Source: Rhizobium sp. NLR16a (GTDB taxonomy: Bacteria; Pseudomonadota; Alphaproteobacteria; Rhizobiales; Rhizobiaceae). Taken from it: a DNA stretch of 64,000 nucleotides. Under the pieces are notes generated by a model. It saw only the letters and a list, made by a program, of their open reading frames with translations. It had not been told where the DNA came from and did not search any database. A program made the position numbers and the translations under genes. Positions 18,045-26,576 of the stretch are shown one piece after another (the stretch's first letter is position 1; each line of letters starts with the position of its first letter). The stretch covers positions 3,559,501 to 3,623,500 of the forward strand of contig NZ_CP072865.1 in assembly GCF_017948245.1 (NCBI RefSeq), in the 5' to 3' direction.

Positions 18045-18680
18045 TTACAGCGCAATATAACGATCAGCGCGGTGGTTGATGGCGACGAAGAGGTTGAGGA
18101 CGATGGCGCCGAGGACCGAATAGAAGACGACGGGCGGCGTGGTGACGAAGAAGGCGGCGGCGAGCACGCACATGTCGATGGCGAGCTGGACGAGACCGGC
18201 GCGGATGCCGAAGCGTTCCTGCAGGTAGATGCCGAGAATGCCGACGCCGCCGAGGCTGGCGCGGTGGCGATAAAGCGCCAGCAGGCCGAAGCCGAGCAGC
18301 AGGCCGCCGAGAAGGGCAGCCCAGGCAGGGTGGATGCTCGAAATCGAGAGGAAGCGCGACTGCACCTCAGCCAGCACCGAGGTCAGACCGATGGCGATAA
18401 AGGTCTTGAGGGTGAAGACCAGGCCGAGGCGCTTCCAGGAGAGATAGAAGAACGGCAGGTTGAGCAGGAAGAAGGCGAGGCCAAAATTGACGCCGAAGGC
18501 ATAGTGCAGGAGGAAGGCGACACCGGCGGTGCTGCCGGTGAGAAGGCCGGCGCTGGCGAGCACATAAAGGCCGAGGGCGGCAACCAGGCTGCCGGAGAAG
18601 ATACCCTGCACGTCTTCGATCGGTGTATGGCGCGTCGCGCTGGTGTTCCAGACGCCAAGGGCATTGATGCGCTGTGTCAT
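18045..18680 (-). CDS. YitT-family membrane protein, paralogue 2
   Basis: A 211-residue paralogue of the protein at 15778-16410, sharing YRHRASLGGVGILGIYLQER and VLGAIVLNLFVAINHRADRY. The start MTQRINALGVWN is chosen because GGAGACTGGGAT precedes it and the length then equals the paralogue; the frame is open 24 codons further upstream. Multi-pass inner-membrane protein of unknown function. The pair probably arose by duplication with the Rrf2/AhpD-like genes in between. Confidence 0.82.
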   Translation of the reverse strand: MTQRINALGVWNTSATRHTPIEDVQGIFSGSLVAALGLYVLASAGLLTGSTAGVAFLLHYAFGVNFGLAFFLLNLPFFYLSWKRLGLVFTLKTFIAIGLTSVLAEVQSRFLSISSIHPAWAALLGGLLLGFGLLALYRHRASLGGVGILGIYLQERFGIRAGLVQLAIDMCVLAAAFFVTTPPVVFYSVLGAIVLNLFVAINHRADRYIAL

Positions 18681-18890
18681 ATCCCAGTCTCCATGGCAGA
18701 CGAGTTCGCGAACGCCTCGGAGGAACTCCTGAAGGCGGTGAGTCTTTTCCAATGTGAAATGAGCCGGTAGGCCCTGCCTGTATCGCCGCGCTTCTGGCGG
18801 ATATCATTGCAATATCAGCCTTCTGCCATTGCCATCAAGCGAAATAGGTAAGCAATGCTGACCTATCAAAAAATAGCAAGAAATGTTCGC

Positions 18891-19823
18891 TCACACTGCC
18901 CTGCGCGTAAGGAACAGAATGCCGGAAACCGGTTTTCCGCCATCTTTGCGAACGACCGTCCTGACGATCTTGAGGATTTCGAAGCCGTGGCGGGCAAGCA
19001 GCTGCCTCACATAGGCTTCCGAATGGGCATAACGCAGCGACGGGGCAAGATGGAAGCCGTCGCGGTCGCCCGCATCCTCGACGGAAAAGGCGAAGTCCGC
19101 ACCGGCGGCGGCGAGTTCGCCGACGATCGCAAAGACGCTCTCGAGGTTGCCGAGATACATCAGCACGTCGGCTGCGGTCACGAGGTCGGCCCGCCGGCGC
19201 CCGGCATCGTCGAACAGGCAGGAGCGATCGGGCGCAAGCGACAGATCGGCCTGGGCGAGGTGATCATAGACCCGTTTGTCGGAAGCCTTGGCCAGCATGT
19301 TCTGCGACAGGTCGAAGCCTTCGAGGCGGCCGGCGAGAGCGCGGATCTCCTGGCCGAGCAGACCGGTGCCGCAACCGAGATCGACGGCGCATTCGTAACG
19401 CCTGTCGGTGGAAGAAACGAGGGCCGCCAGCTTCTGCGGGACGCTGTAATCGAGTTTGTCGACCAGGGCGGTGTCGAATCGGTCGGCATAATCGTCGAAC
19501 AGGCGCTCGACATAGCGGCTCGGCGGCCGGTCAGGGATCACAGCGTCGCCGAGAAGGGCAAGCTTGAGGGTGGCGCCGAATATATCCTCGGGATCGAGGG
19601 CGAGCGTCCGGCGATAGGGCTCGATCGCGGCTGCCCCCCTGCCCGCCTTTTCCAGATAGGTGGCGAGCCGATACCAGCCGGCGGCCCAGGCAGGCGCGAG
19701 TTCGAGCGCCTGTTCCATCAGTTCGGCCGCTGCCTCCGCCTCGCCGCCTTCTTCGAGCATCCTGGCATAATCGGCGCGGCGGTCGGCGATGACATCGCCT
19801 GAGGAAAGCTGGTGGGACTGCAT
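18891..19823 (-). CDS. TPR-containing class I SAM methyltransferase
   Basis: A 310-residue protein (start at 19823, preceded by AGGTCCGTC; a longer reading to 19874 is possible). Residues 15-95 hold two TPR-like repeats (YARMLEEGGEAEAAAELMEQ and YLEKAGRGAAAIEPYRRTLA). A Rossmann methyltransferase domain follows, with the SAM motif VDLGCGTGLLGQEI and the later DLVTAADVLMYLG. Such fusions are common in rhizobia and are sometimes compared to trans-aconitate or NDP-sugar methyltransferases, but the substrate is unknown. It is monocistronic by spacing. Confidence 0.82.
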   Translation of the reverse strand: MQSHQLSSGDVIADRRADYARMLEEGGEAEAAAELMEQALELAPAWAAGWYRLATYLEKAGRGAAAIEPYRRTLALDPEDIFGATLKLALLGDAVIPDRPPSRYVERLFDDYADRFDTALVDKLDYSVPQKLAALVSSTDRRYECAVDLGCGTGLLGQEIRALAGRLEGFDLSQNMLAKASDKRVYDHLAQADLSLAPDRSCLFDDAGRRRADLVTAADVLMYLGNLESVFAIVGELAAAGADFAFSVEDAGDRDGFHLAPSLRYAHSEAYVRQLLARHGFEILKIVRTVVRKDGGKPVSGILFLTRRAV

Positions 19824-19966
19824 GACGGACCTATCGTTTCGCTGGCATTTGGCGGCGGCCACAAAAAAACTCAAGTCCTAATTCAGAGGCGAAGCGGCCA
19901 ATTCCGGAAAGGGCTTGCGGGCGTTGCGCCGCGACCTTATTCCATGGGGCAAACAGGAGATGGCGC

Positions 19967-20233
19967 ATGTCCGATCAGGTGAACAGGTTCCTCGGCGATT
20001 CGCTCGGCCGCACATTGATTAAACTCGTCGTCGTGTCGCTGATCGTCGGATTCGTCATGACTGTGTTCGGGCTGACGCCGTGGAACATCATCTATGGATT
20101 CCGCGACTTCATCCTGGAACTCTGGCACCGGGGCTTTGCAGCGCTCGGACGCGTCGGCGACTATCTCCTCCTCGGGGCAACGATCGTCATCCCGCTCTTC
20201 GTCATCCTTCGCCTTTTCAGCTATCGCCGGTAA
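19967..20233 (+). CDS. Small membrane protein, DUF6460-like
   Basis: An 88-residue protein with two hydrophobic helices (LIKLVVVSLIVGFVMTVFGL and LLLGATIVIPLFVILRLF) separated by a short amphipathic loop. The N-terminus MSDQVNRFLGDSLGRT and the segment TPWNII are typical of the rhizobial DUF6460 family as I remember it; function unknown. AGGAGATGGCGC precedes the ATG. The next gene begins 2 bp after its stop, so the two form an operon. Confidence 0.75.
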   Translation: MSDQVNRFLGDSLGRTLIKLVVVSLIVGFVMTVFGLTPWNIIYGFRDFILELWHRGFAALGRVGDYLLLGATIVIPLFVILRLFSYRR

Positions 20234-20235
20234 AC

Positions 20236-20751
20236 ATGACATCGATCGATCTTTCCAGGCGCAGCCTGCTCTGCCTTTCCGGACTTGCACTCGCCGCGGT
20301 CGCCGGCTGCACCACGACGCCGAAAATTGCCGACACGCCCTCGAACGGCGAGGATGAGACGGCGAGCGTATTGCCGCTGGTCAACCAGCTGAGAGCCAAG
20401 AACGGCCTGCCACCGCTTGAGGTCGATCCGGCGGCGCAGACGGCCGCCCTTTTTCAGGCCAAGCGCATGGCGAGCGCCGGCAAGATGGCGCATCTCATGG
20501 GCATGACCGACAGTTTCGGCGCCCGCGTCAAGGCGAGCGGCGTGCGGCTGCCGGCGGCCGAGAATATCGCGTCCGGCCAGCAGAGCGTCGAAGCCGTGGT
20601 GACGGCCTGGATCAATTCGCCGCATCACCTGGAAAACATGCTCGGTCGTTATGACGGCCTCGGCGTCGCCGTCGCCCATAATACGGCTTCCAGGAACCTC
20701 CCCTATTGGGCCATGGTGCTTTCCAGCCGAGGCGATTCTGCCTCGATATGA
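20236..20751 (+). CDS. CAP-domain (SCP/PR1-like) lipoprotein
   Basis: A 171-residue lipoprotein whose signal peptide RRSLLCLSGLALAAVAGC has a lipobox (AVAGC) and a twin arginine, so Tat export is possible. The mature part is a CAP domain: LVNQLRAKNGLPPLEVDPAAQ, KMAHLMG, RLPAAENIASG, and WINSPHHLENMLGRYDGLGV, which retain the His/Glu cavity residues of the superfamily. Bacterial CAP proteins are secreted proteins of largely unknown function. It begins 2 bp after the DUF6460-like gene and ends 8 bp before the MATE gene. Confidence 0.87.
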   Translation: MTSIDLSRRSLLCLSGLALAAVAGCTTTPKIADTPSNGEDETASVLPLVNQLRAKNGLPPLEVDPAAQTAALFQAKRMASAGKMAHLMGMTDSFGARVKASGVRLPAAENIASGQQSVEAVVTAWINSPHHLENMLGRYDGLGVAVAHNTASRNLPYWAMVLSSRGDSASI

Positions 20752-20759
20752 GGCAGGTC

Positions 20760-22103
20760 ATGGATACGTGCAGCAACAACGCCCTCGCTTTCGACGTGAC
20801 GCATCGGCTGGTGCTGTCGATCGCCGTTCCGATGACACTCGGCTTCATGACGACACCGCTGCTCGGGCTGACGAGCACTGCCGTCGTTGGCCATATGGGT
20901 AACGCGGAAGCGCTGGCGGGGCTGGCGATCGGCGCGATGCTCTTCGACCTGATCCTCGGCAGTTTCAACTTTCTGCGTGCCTCGACGACGGGGCTGACGG
21001 CACAGGCCTATGGCCGGCGCGACCGGCATGAGCAGCAGGCTGTCTTCTGGCGAGCGCTTATTTCAGCCCTCGGCTGCGGGCTGGCGCTGCTCCTTCTTTC
21101 GCCGCTGCTCGAGACGGCGGGATTGCGGTTGATGGGCGCGGAAGGAGCGATCGCCGAGACGACCGGCACCTATTTTTCGATCCGCATGCTGGCGGCGCCG
21201 GCCGCACTCGCGAATTACGCCATCCTCGGCTTCGTCCTCGGGCGCGGACAGGGCAGCGTCGGGCTGGTGCTGCAGGCACTGATCAACGGCATCAATATCC
21301 TGCTTTCCATCTATCTCGGCCTGTCGCTCGGCTGGGGCGTGGCCGGGGTCGCCTGGGCAACCATGGCCGGTGAGACGGCCGGCGCGCTCGCCGGGCTTTT
21401 TATCGTGCTCCGCGGCTTTGCCAAGGCGGAGCGGCCGGCCTGGGCAGAGATCTTTTCCCGGCATCGGCTGGCGGAGCTTTTCGCCCTCAACCGCGACATC
21501 TTGATCCGCACCTTCGTGCTGATCGGCGCCTTCACGATCATGACGCGGATCGGCACCGGCTTCGGGGCGGTGACGCTGGCCGCCAATGCCGTGCTGATGA
21601 ATTTCTTCCTGCTGTCCGGCTATTATCTCGACGGGCTTGCCAACGCCGCCGAGCAGATCACCGGCCGGGCCGTCGGCGCGCGCTATCGGCCGGCCTTCGA
21701 GCGCGGGCTGAAGCTCACCACCTTCTGGTCGTTCGGATTGGCGGCCCTCGTTTCCGGCTTCTTCTTTCTCGCCGGCCCCTGGCTGATCTCGGTACTGACC
21801 ACCTCGCCGGAGGTGCGGCAGGCGGCCGAAACCTATCTGCCCTGGGCTGCCATTACCGGACTGACGGGGGCGCTCGCCTTCCTGATGGACGGCGTCTTCA
21901 TCGGTGCGACTTGGTCGGTCGACATGCGCAACCGGATGCTGATGTCCTTTGCCGGCTACCTCGTCATGCTCGCCGTCTTCGTGCCGCTCTTCGGCAATCA
22001 CGGCCTGTGGCTTGGTATGAACGCCTTCCTGCTGTTTCGTGGCTTCTTCCTCGCCATGCTGGTCAGGCCGCGGGCCGATCAGACCTTCCGCGCCGCCCAG
22101 TAA
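20760..22103 (+). CDS. MATE-family multidrug/toxin exporter
   Basis: A 447-residue inner-membrane antiporter with twelve predicted helices in two homologous halves. The start region includes LSIAVPMTLGFMTTPLLGLT and TAVVGHMGNAEALAGLAIG, the MATE N-terminal signature. Family members export cationic drugs or metabolites using Na+ or H+ gradients. ATG 20760 is preceded by AGGCAGG; an ATG at 20748 would overlap the preceding stop as ATGA. Its 3' end overlaps the convergent pyrD gene by 25 bp. Confidence 0.9.
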   Translation: MDTCSNNALAFDVTHRLVLSIAVPMTLGFMTTPLLGLTSTAVVGHMGNAEALAGLAIGAMLFDLILGSFNFLRASTTGLTAQAYGRRDRHEQQAVFWRALISALGCGLALLLLSPLLETAGLRLMGAEGAIAETTGTYFSIRMLAAPAALANYAILGFVLGRGQGSVGLVLQALINGINILLSIYLGLSLGWGVAGVAWATMAGETAGALAGLFIVLRGFAKAERPAWAEIFSRHRLAELFALNRDILIRTFVLIGAFTIMTRIGTGFGAVTLAANAVLMNFFLLSGYYLDGLANAAEQITGRAVGARYRPAFERGLKLTTFWSFGLAALVSGFFFLAGPWLISVLTTSPEVRQAAETYLPWAAITGLTGALAFLMDGVFIGATWSVDMRNRMLMSFAGYLVMLAVFVPLFGNHGLWLGMNAFLLFRGFFLAMLVRPRADQTFRAAQ

Positions 22104-23167
22104 TCCAGCCTGCTGTCACGCAATGTGCGGATCGAGCCCACCTTTTCGCGGTCGAGCAGCGCCGAAAGACCGCGGACGATATCGCCGGGAAGACCAGGGC
22201 CCTCATAGACCATGCAGGAATAGAGCTGGACAAGATCGGCGCCCGCCCTGATTTTCTCCAGCGCGGTTTCGGCCGAGGAGACGCCGCCGACGCCGATGAT
22301 CGGCAGATCAGGGCCGACGCGCTTGCGCATTCGGGCAAGCACCGCCGTCGATTTTTCGAACAGCGGCGCGCCGGAAAGACCGCCCGCCTCCTTCGCCTGG
22401 CGCTGATCCTTGAGACCGTCGCGAGACAGCGTGGTGTTGGAGACGATCAGTCCGTCCAGCGGATGCGCGAGCGCTTCCGCCGCGATATCGTCCATGCCTT
22501 CCTCGGTCAGGTCAGGGGCGATCTTCAGGAAGACCGGGATCTTCCGGCCGGATTTCTGCGCCATTTCGTCGCGCGCCGCCAGCACGGCCGACAGCAGCGC
22601 CGCCAGGCTTTCGCGTGCCTGCAGGTCGCGCAGCCCGGGCGTATTCGGCGAGGAGATATTGGCGGTGAAATAACGCGCGACGGAATAGAAGCGGCGGATG
22701 CCGGCGACATAATCGGCGATGCGATCATCGCTGTCCTTGTTGGCGCCGATATTGACGCCGATCATGCCGCCACCCGTCAGTGCCGAGAGGCGTTCGAAAG
22801 CGGCATCATGGCCTTCATTGTTGAAGCCGAGGCGGTTGATGACGGCTTCATCCTCGACAAGGCGGAAAATGCGCGGACGCGGATTGCCGCCCTGCGGCTT
22901 CGGCGTCACCGTGCCGATCTCGGTAAAGCCGAAGCCAAGCTTCAAGAGCGCTTCGGGCACCTCGGCATTCTTGTCGTAACCGGCCGCCATGCCGAGCGGG
23001 TTTTCGAAGATGAGGCCGGCGACGGTCTGGCGCAGGCGCGGATCGGGAGCGATCCGGCAGGCGGGCACGAGACCGGACTTCAGCGCGGCGATCGACATGC
23101 CGTGCGCCGTTTCCGGGTCGAACAGGAAGAGACCCTTGCGGGCGAGGCGCTTGAAGGGATCGATCAT
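22079..23167 (-). CDS. pyrD: Dihydroorotate dehydrogenase (quinone), class 2
   Basis: A 362-residue membrane-associated flavoenzyme that oxidises dihydroorotate to orotate and passes electrons to quinone in pyrimidine synthesis. The N-terminal helix (FKRLARKGLFLFDPETAHG) is the class 2 membrane tether. FMN-binding segments NPLGMAAGYDKN and IGVGGVSSAETALEKIRAGA are present. The catalytic base is the serine in FTANISSPNTPGLR, as in class 2. The start overlaps the stop of the upstream DUF952 gene by 4 bp. The gene is convergent with, and overlaps, the MATE gene. Confidence 0.95.
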   Translation of the reverse strand: MIDPFKRLARKGLFLFDPETAHGMSIAALKSGLVPACRIAPDPRLRQTVAGLIFENPLGMAAGYDKNAEVPEALLKLGFGFTEIGTVTPKPQGGNPRPRIFRLVEDEAVINRLGFNNEGHDAAFERLSALTGGGMIGVNIGANKDSDDRIADYVAGIRRFYSVARYFTANISSPNTPGLRDLQARESLAALLSAVLAARDEMAQKSGRKIPVFLKIAPDLTEEGMDDIAAEALAHPLDGLIVSNTTLSRDGLKDQRQAKEAGGLSGAPLFEKSTAVLARMRKRVGPDLPIIGVGGVSSAETALEKIRAGADLVQLYSCMVYEGPGLPGDIVRGLSALLDREKVGSIRTLRDSRLDYWAARKV

Positions 23168-23520
23168 GGCTGCAGCTCCGGGAAGATATGAACGCCGTTC
23201 TCATCGAGCGGCAGCGGCGCCTCCCAGAGCACGGCCGCCAGCGGCAGATCGGCGTAGAGATGCGGGAAGAGATCGCCGCCGCGGGAGGGTTCGAAGAGGA
23301 GCTTGTCACTGAAAGCGCGGCCATCGACGGCGACCAGCACCAGGCCGGGCTGGCCGGCAAAATGCAGGGACGCGGTCTGTTTCACCTGGTCCGCCGTAGA
23401 GAAATGGATGAAGCCGTCCTTGAGATCGACGCCGGCGCCATGAAAAACACCGCTTTGTCTGGCTTGCTGCCAAAGCGTTTCCGTCACGATCTTGTAAAGG
23501 GTCGGTGGCACGGTCATCAT
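23164..23520 (-). CDS. DUF952 family protein
   Basis: A 118-residue protein with the DUF952 pattern: LYKIVTETLWQQARQSGVFH, then GFIHFSTADQVKQTASLHF and FPHLYADLPLAAV. The family has an ADP-ribosyltransferase-like fold by prediction, but no established function. Two ATGs in tandem at 23515-23520 follow GAGGCC; the first is used. Its TGA overlaps the pyrD ATG by 4 bp, so it is translationally coupled to pyrD, a pairing common in rhizobia. Confidence 0.82.
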   Translation of the reverse strand: MMTVPPTLYKIVTETLWQQARQSGVFHGAGVDLKDGFIHFSTADQVKQTASLHFAGQPGLVLVAVDGRAFSDKLLFEPSRGGDLFPHLYADLPLAAVLWEAPLPLDENGVHIFPELQP

Positions 23521-23637
23521 GGCCTCGCGATTGCTGATCCTTGGGTCATGAGCGCTTTGCCGGAAAGAGGCGGCGATGTCCACGCCCCGGCACTCAAAAA
23601 GCGGGGCCAGCCCAGGCAAAATCCGGAGGATGAGACG

Positions 23638-24036
23638 ATGAAGATTTTGGTTCTCGCACTTGGCGCTGTTCTGCTGCCGCTCGCGGCCGCGGCGGCCGAG
23701 GCAGATGCGGGCCGGTTCCAGTTGGAGAAGAGCGGCGACCATTTCGTCCGGCTCGACCGCCAGACTGGCGCCATGTCGATCTGCCAGGACAAGGACGGCG
23801 CCCTGGTCTGCCGTATGGCGGCCGATGAGCGGGCGGCCTATGAGGATGAGCTCGACCGGCTTTCAGAACGGGTGGCCAAGCTGGAACAAAGCGGCCTCAT
23901 CCAGCGGGCTTTGCCGAGCGATGCGGAAATCGACCGCTCGATCAGCATCATGGAGCGGATGATGAAGAGTTTCATGGGGATGGTGAAGGAGTTCCAGGCT
24001 GACGAAAAAGCCAATCCCCTTCCGCAGAAGACATGA
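23638..24036 (+). CDS. Secreted coiled-coil hypothetical protein
   Basis: A 132-residue protein with a cleavable signal peptide (MKILVLALGAVLLPLAAAAA). Then comes a beta-like segment with two cysteines (MSICQDKDGALVCRMAADER) and a charged helix likely to form a coiled coil (YEDELDRLSERVAKLEQSG). It ends in a methionine-rich helix. GGAGG lies 9 nt before the ATG. No family is recognised. It is divergent from the DUF952-pyrD operon and precedes a response regulator by 89 bp. Confidence 0.72.
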   Translation: MKILVLALGAVLLPLAAAAAEADAGRFQLEKSGDHFVRLDRQTGAMSICQDKDGALVCRMAADERAAYEDELDRLSERVAKLEQSGLIQRALPSDAEIDRSISIMERMMKSFMGMVKEFQADEKANPLPQKT

Positions 24037-24125
24037 TCTGATATAGTCATTTCAGAATGCCTGCATGCAACGCCGAGGGGACGGCGCGCATGCGGCATGA
24101 TCGGACTCTTGGGAGGGAGTTTTCG

Positions 24126-24773
24126 ATGCAGGAACAGACCATCATCATTGCGGACGATCATCCGCTGTTTCGCGATGCGCTGCGCCAGGCGGTGATCGGC
24201 ATGGAGGGACGCCAGTCGATCGTCGAAGCCGGCGATTTCGCAGCCGCACGCACCGCCGCCGGCACCCATCCAGACGCCGACCTGATGCTGCTCGATCTCG
24301 CCATGCCCGGCGTCAGCGGCTTTTCCGGCCTAATGGCGCTGCGCGCCGAATTCGCCAGCCTGCCGATCATCATCGTTTCGGCGAGCGACGACGCCACGAC
24401 GATCCGCCGGGCGCTGGAACTCGGCGCTTCCGGCTTCATTTCCAAATCCTCGGGCATCGAAGACATTCGCCGCGGCATCCAGACGGTGCTTGCCGGCGAT
24501 ATCGCCACACCGGAAAGCTATCTCGACGGCCAGGAGCAGGATCCTGACGTCGCCGACCTGATCCGCCGCCTGCACACGCTGACGCCGCAGCAGAGCCGGG
24601 TGCTGACCATGCTGGCCGAAGGCCTGTTGAACAAGCAGATCGCCTATGAACTCGGCGTCTCCGAAGCGACGATCAAGGCGCATGTATCGGCAATCCTGCT
24701 GAAACTCGATGTCGACAGCCGCACACAGGCGGTCATCCAGCTCGGCAAGATCAATATGGCGATGGTAGCCTGA
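24126..24773 (+). CDS. NarL/LuxR-type response regulator
   Basis: A 215-residue two-component regulator. Its receiver domain has the acidic pair in IIIADDHPLF, the phospho-acceptor Asp in MLLDLAMPGVSG, and the Ser/Lys pair in VSASDD and FISKSSG. The C-terminal LuxR helix-turn-helix reads LTPQQSRVLTMLAEGLLNKQ then IAYELGVSEATIKAHVSAIL. A GGGAGGGAG ribosome site fixes the start. No partner histidine kinase is adjacent, so it is an orphan here. The intergenic mosaic repeat follows it. Confidence 0.9.
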   Translation: MQEQTIIIADDHPLFRDALRQAVIGMEGRQSIVEAGDFAAARTAAGTHPDADLMLLDLAMPGVSGFSGLMALRAEFASLPIIIVSASDDATTIRRALELGASGFISKSSGIEDIRRGIQTVLAGDIATPESYLDGQEQDPDVADLIRRLHTLTPQQSRVLTMLAEGLLNKQIAYELGVSEATIKAHVSAILLKLDVDSRTQAVIQLGKINMAMVA

Positions 24774-25100
24774 GGGTCGACCGAAACCGTCGACAGCAGG
24801 ATTTTATTCCTCCTTTACCTTTACGGGCGCCGGACGGTCGGTTACTATTCCGTCCGGCTACGCTTCGGCCCGAAAATCGGAATCGATTTTCGGGCCGAAG
24901 CGTAGATTTGAAGGGTCAGAGCGTCCTTTGTGCGTCCGAACGGACGCCCGGCGCGCGCTGGAGCGGTTCAGCTTTTCACGGAAAGGCAGAGCCGCTCTAG
25001 CTTTTTGGATTTACGCAATTCCGGACGGAAAACGCTTCGCACTTTTCCTGGAATTGCTCTAAAGCGCGGCCTCTAACAGGCCGCACGGAATCGGGCGCAT
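24774..25100. repeat. Intergenic mosaic with perfect 22-bp inverted repeat
   Basis: No gene in 327 bp. It holds several stacked palindromes. One is a perfect 22-bp inverted repeat at 24858-24879 and 24884-24905 with the 4-nt loop GAAT. Another is GCGTCC-GAAC-GGACGC at 24932-24947. The third is a long hairpin near 25014-25063, with arms GCAATTCCGGACGGAAAA and TTTTCCTGGAATTGC. The last is of a type I recall as common between rhizobial genes. Read together this looks like a rhizobial intergenic mosaic element. Confidence 0.65.
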
Positions 25101-25772
25101 ATGCTGTCACACAAGCAGATCTGGGAGGCGATCGACAGGCTTGCCGAACGGCACGAGCTGACGCCATCCGGTCTTGCGCGCCGCGCCGGGCTCGACCCCA
25201 CCTCGTTCAACAAGTCGAAACGGCTTTCGGCCGATGGGCGGCTGCGCTGGCCGTCGACGGAATCGATCGCCAAGGTGCTCGACGCGACAGGGGCGAGCAT
25301 GGAGCAGTTTTTCGCCTTCATGCAACCGGCCGCCAGTTCCGCCGGAGAGCGGATCGGCGAGCGTGCCGCCCCCCCGCCGGGCAGCGCCATTCCTCTGCTC
25401 GGCTTCGCCCAGGCCGGCGCCGGCGGCTTCTTCGACGATAGCGGCTTTCCGGCCGGTCATGGCTGGGACGTGGTGGAGTTTCCGACGAACCCGTCGCAGC
25501 GATCCGGCGTCTATGCGCTTGAGGTGCAGGGTGAAAGCATGATGCCGCTTTATCGCGACGGCGATGTGCTGATCGTCGAGCCCGGGGCGCAGGTGCGCCG
25601 CAATGACCGCGTCGTCGTGCGCACATGCGCGGGCGAGGTGATGGCCAAGGTGCTGCTGCGCCGAAGCCCGCGGTCGATCGAGCTGATGTCGCTCAATCCC
25701 GAACATCCCAACCGCACGATCGATCTCGCCGATGTCGATTGGATCGCCCGCATCATCTGGGCCAGTCAGTAG
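25101..25772 (+). CDS. S24/LexA-like repressor with N-terminal HTH
   Basis: A 223-residue protein. The N-terminal half has a lambda-repressor-like helix-turn-helix (LTPSGLARRAGLDPTSFNKS). The C-terminal half is an S24 peptidase domain with the catalytic serine in EVQGESMMPLYRDGD and the lysine in AGEVMAKVLLRR. A possible self-cleavage site is the Ala-Gly in LLGFAQAGAGGFF. This is the architecture of phage-CI-like or LexA-like regulators that self-cleave after DNA damage. The SNase-like gene starts 11 bp downstream. Targets are unknown. Confidence 0.87.
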   Translation: MLSHKQIWEAIDRLAERHELTPSGLARRAGLDPTSFNKSKRLSADGRLRWPSTESIAKVLDATGASMEQFFAFMQPAASSAGERIGERAAPPPGSAIPLLGFAQAGAGGFFDDSGFPAGHGWDVVEFPTNPSQRSGVYALEVQGESMMPLYRDGDVLIVEPGAQVRRNDRVVVRTCAGEVMAKVLLRRSPRSIELMSLNPEHPNRTIDLADVDWIARIIWASQ

Positions 25773-25783
25773 GAAGATATTCC

Positions 25784-26488
25784 ATGCGCCCTGCCGCCGT
25801 CGTTACAGGTATCACGGGGATGGCGGTGGTGGTCGGCCTGCTGATGGCAGGCGAAGCGAGGCTTCGCGGCGGCACGGCAGGGGAAGAAACCGCAGCCGCA
25901 GAGGAAACGGCGGTCGCAGCGCCCGATGTTGCCCCCGAGACCGCCGGACCTGCGACGATATCCGACGAACGCGCCGAAATGATCGCCCGCTCGGCGGAGC
26001 CGGCGGCTCCGCCGCCTGCGGCTGATGGCGCGGCGCCCAAACCAGCCACCATCGCGCAGCAAGCGGCGCCAGTCGGCGGCGAAACGGCAGGTCCCGCCGG
26101 CAAAAAGGCGCTGGAGCTGCCGCGGCCGCTGGTCGAGAACGCGGGCAGTCTTTCCTTCGGGGAGCGACGGCTCCAGCTTGCCGGCATCGTCCCCACGCCG
26201 GCCGACAGGATATGCGGGCCGGCAGGCCGGCAATGGCCCTGCGGCATGCTGGCAAAGACGGCGCTGCGCCAGCTGTTGCGCAACCGCAGCATCACCTGCG
26301 ATCTCGACACGGCCGAATGGAAGGGAACAGCGATCGCCGCCTGCCGGCTCGGCACGCAGGATCTCGGTGCATGGCTTGCCGAAACCGGCTGGGCGGAGGC
26401 AGAGGCGGGTTCGTCGCTTGCAGCCGTCGCCGAGAAGGCGAAGCAGGCGCAGAAAGGTATTTACGGCGGCGATCCGCGCCGCAAGTGA
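25784..26488 (+). CDS. Thermonuclease (SNase)-like exported protein
   Basis: A 234-residue protein with an N-terminal signal anchor (VVTGITGMAVVVGLLMAG), an Ala/Pro/Glu-rich linker to about residue 115, and a C-terminal SNase-like OB-fold. The fold shows FGERRLQLAGIVPTPADRIC, then GMLAKTALRQLLRNRSITCD and LGTQDLGAWLAETGWAEAEAG. The catalytic Arg/Glu/Arg set of staphylococcal nuclease is not obvious, so activity is uncertain. It resembles the rhizobial ExoI-type proteins in layout. Likely cotranscribed with the S24 regulator 11 bp upstream. Confidence 0.72.
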   Translation: MRPAAVVTGITGMAVVVGLLMAGEARLRGGTAGEETAAAEETAVAAPDVAPETAGPATISDERAEMIARSAEPAAPPPAADGAAPKPATIAQQAAPVGGETAGPAGKKALELPRPLVENAGSLSFGERRLQLAGIVPTPADRICGPAGRQWPCGMLAKTALRQLLRNRSITCDLDTAEWKGTAIAACRLGTQDLGAWLAETGWAEAEAGSSLAAVAEKAKQAQKGIYGGDPRRK

Positions 26489-26576
26489 CAAGCCGACCGC
26501 CGGGGCGAGATGCTGCCGATCTCTTGTAATGCCCGCCGCCAGTTCCTAATCTGGGCTGATCAACAAGGAATCAGAG

